NCBI GenBank assembly: GCA_002373555.1
Contig: DFKM01000010.1
Coordinates: forward strand, 1-6,483
DNA: 6,483 nucleotides
Source of the DNA: Lachnospiraceae bacterium UBA3645
GTDB taxonomy: Bacteria; Bacillota; Clostridia; Lachnospirales; Lachnospiraceae
Reading direction: 5' to 3'
A program made the position numbers and the translations under genes. The notes beneath the pieces are model-generated. The model saw only the letters and a list, made by a program, of their open reading frames with translations. It did no database searches and had not been told where the DNA came from. This document shows, one piece after another, positions 5,034 through 6,483 of this stretch; the stretch's first letter is position 1; the number at the start of each line of letters is the position of its first letter.

Positions 5034-6483
5034 ATGGAACAGACAAAAGCAGCCAGGATCAAGGAACTCACAGACAAGCTGAATGCAGCCGCCCGCGCCT
5101 ATTATCAGGAGAGCCGGGAGATCATGCCGAATCTCGAATACGATGCACTGTATGACGAACTGGCCGCGCTGGAGGCAGAGACCGGCATCGTCATGGCCGG
5201 CAGTCCCACGCAGAAGGTGGGCTACGAGCTTGTCAGCGAGCTTCCGAAAGAGCGCCATGCCGCGCCGATGCTTTCACTTGATAAGACAAAAAATGTCGAG
5301 AATCTGGTCGACTGGCTGGGAGACCAGGAGGGGCTGCTTTCCTGGAAGATGGATGGCCTGACAGTTGTACTCACCTACCGCGATGGAAAACTTTTCAAGG
5401 CTGTGACCAGAGGAAACGGCGAAGTGGGTGAGGTCGTCACGCCGAATGCCCGCTTCTTCGACAATATTCCGCTCGTGATCCCTTATACCGGCGAACTGAT
5501 CCTGCGCGGTGAAGCCGTGATCCGTTACTCCGATTTTGAGAAGATCAATGCCCGGATCTCTGCCTATGAAGAGCAGTATAAGAATCCCAGAAATCTCTGC
5601 GCCGGTTCCGTAAGACAGCTCGATTCTTCCGTGACGGCAGGCCGGCATGTCCGTTTTTATGCTTTCGCGCTTGTCTCTGCGGAAGGCGTCAATTTTAACA
5701 ATTCCCGTGCCGAACAGTTCGAATGGCTGCGCAGGCAGGGCTTTGATGTGGTATACTATGAAAAAGTAAAATCGCTCACGCTCCCCGGTGCGGTCGTCAA
5801 TTTTGCCGGCATGGTGAATGACAATGACCTGCCTTCGGACGGACTGGTCCTCCTGATGGATGATATCGCCTACGGAGAATCGCTCGGACGGACGGCAAAG
5901 TTCCCACGGAATGCGATCGCTTTCAAATGGGCGGACGAGCAGAAGGAGACGGTGCTGAAAAGCATTGAATGGAGCCCGTCCAGGACCGGTCTGATCAATC
6001 CGGTGGCGATCTTCGAACCGGTGGAACTGGAAGGCACGACCGTGAGCCGTGCAAGCGTGCACAACGTGAGCATCATGGAAGAACTGGCGCTCGGCGTGGG
6101 CGATCATATCACGGTCTACAAGGCGAACATGATCATTCCGCAGATTGCGGAGAATCTGACGAAGAGCGGGCCGGATACGCCGCCGGCTGTATGTCCGGTG
6201 TGCGGCGCGCCCACGAAGATCGTGCAGAATAAAGAAGCAAAAGTTCTCTTCTGCCCGAATGCGAAATGCCAGGCAAAGCAGATCAAGCGGTTCACGCTGT
6301 TCGTCAGCCGGGATGCGCTGAACATTGACGGCATGTCGGAAGCAACGATCGAGAAGCTGATCCAGGAAGGGATCATCGGTTCGCTGGCAGATATCTTCCG
6401 GATGGATGATAAACAGGGGAAGATCGCAGAAATTGACGGTTTTGGTGCATTATCGGCTGCCAATCTCGTAAAAGCGGCCGATA
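5034..6483 (+). CDS. ligA: NAD+-dependent DNA ligase, divergent (3' end cut)
   Basis: The frame is open from ATG 5034 (AAGGA at 5022-5026, seven bases away) to the window end, giving 483 residues of a protein usually about 650-680 long. LigA seals nicks in DNA using NAD+. Domains in order: NMN-binding Ia (about 1-65, EYDALYDELAALE, SPTQKVG), adenylation domain (about 70-310, MLSLDKTKN, nucleophile K105 in WKMDG, RGE with E160, NPRNLCAGSVRQLD 184-197, FKW with K298), OB fold (about 311-375, RTGLINPVAIFEP, VSRASVHN), a four-cysteine zinc finger (C387, C390, C407, C412), and the start of the helix-hairpin-helix region. The remaining HhH and BRCT parts are outside. Several positions conserved in E. 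coli LigA differ: E113 is S103, D138 is N128, K290 is L274, D32 is N33. I recall similar sequences in other Lachnospiraceae, so this is probably a clade-specific form. It may be the main ligase or a paralogue. Confidence 0.92.
   Translation, partial: MEQTKAARIKELTDKLNAAARAYYQESREIMPNLEYDALYDELAALEAETGIVMAGSPTQKVGYELVSELPKERHAAPMLSLDKTKNVENLVDWLGDQEGLLSWKMDGLTVVLTYRDGKLFKAVTRGNGEVGEVVTPNARFFDNIPLVIPYTGELILRGEAVIRYSDFEKINARISAYEEQYKNPRNLCAGSVRQLDSSVTAGRHVRFYAFALVSAEGVNFNNSRAEQFEWLRRQGFDVVYYEKVKSLTLPGAVVNFAGMVNDNDLPSDGLVLLMDDIAYGESLGRTAKFPRNAIAFKWADEQKETVLKSIEWSPSRTGLINPVAIFEPVELEGTTVSRASVHNVSIMEELALGVGDHITVYKANMIIPQIAENLTKSGPDTPPAVCPVCGAPTKIVQNKEAKVLFCPNAKCQAKQIKRFTLFVSRDALNIDGMSEATIEKLIQEGIIGSLADIFRMDDKQGKIAEIDGFGALSAANLVKAAD

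Noticed and set aside
5274..6107. Open frame of 277 codons on the - strand
   Set aside because: Antisense to ligA, whose conserved motifs fix the + strand frame; no ribosome site or domain supports the - strand frame.

Overview
The window looks like chromosomal DNA of a moderately GC-rich member of the Clostridia, most likely Lachnospiraceae. This is judged from protein resemblance: a NAD+-dependent ligase of a divergent clostridial type, a membrane-anchored SH3-domain protein with acidic linkers, and RluF and QueA of Firmicutes style. It is an inference, because no rRNA or other phylogenetic marker is present. Every gene lies on the + strand. Apart from one protein of unknown role, the content is housekeeping.

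Layout: (1) 1-1169 is a sulfur-assimilation pair, the 3' end of an O-acetylhomoserine sulfhydrylase gene (metY) followed after 30 nt by a complete cysteine synthase (cysK), closed by a terminator-like hairpin. (2) 1231-2862 starts with a promoter-like sequence, then a tRNA-Arg with anticodon CCG. After 67 nt containing a nested hairpin and a strong ribosome binding site comes a single-pass membrane protein with a C-terminal SH3-like domain. I see no terminator between tRNA and CDS, so the tRNA may sit at the head of the mRNA. (3) 2941-4850 holds two RNA-modification genes, queA (queuosine synthesis) and rluF (pseudouridine synthase), separated by 155 nt that carry a perfect 24-bp inverted repeat. 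(4) 4851-5033 is almost filled by a 115-nt palindromic repeat of a dispersed-repeat type. (5) 5034 to the end is the 5' three quarters of ligA.

Functional links: metY and cysK both consume sulfide, making homocysteine and cysteine. queA and rluF both act on RNA; queuosine is at tRNA position 34, and RluF in E. coli also modifies position 35 of tRNA-Tyr, so they may share a target.

I found no convincing new multi-gene system. The signals most worth checking are the ligase, whose adenylation pocket lacks several residues essential in E. coli LigA while keeping the nucleophile lysine; the two intergenic palindromes; and the tRNA-headed transcription unit.
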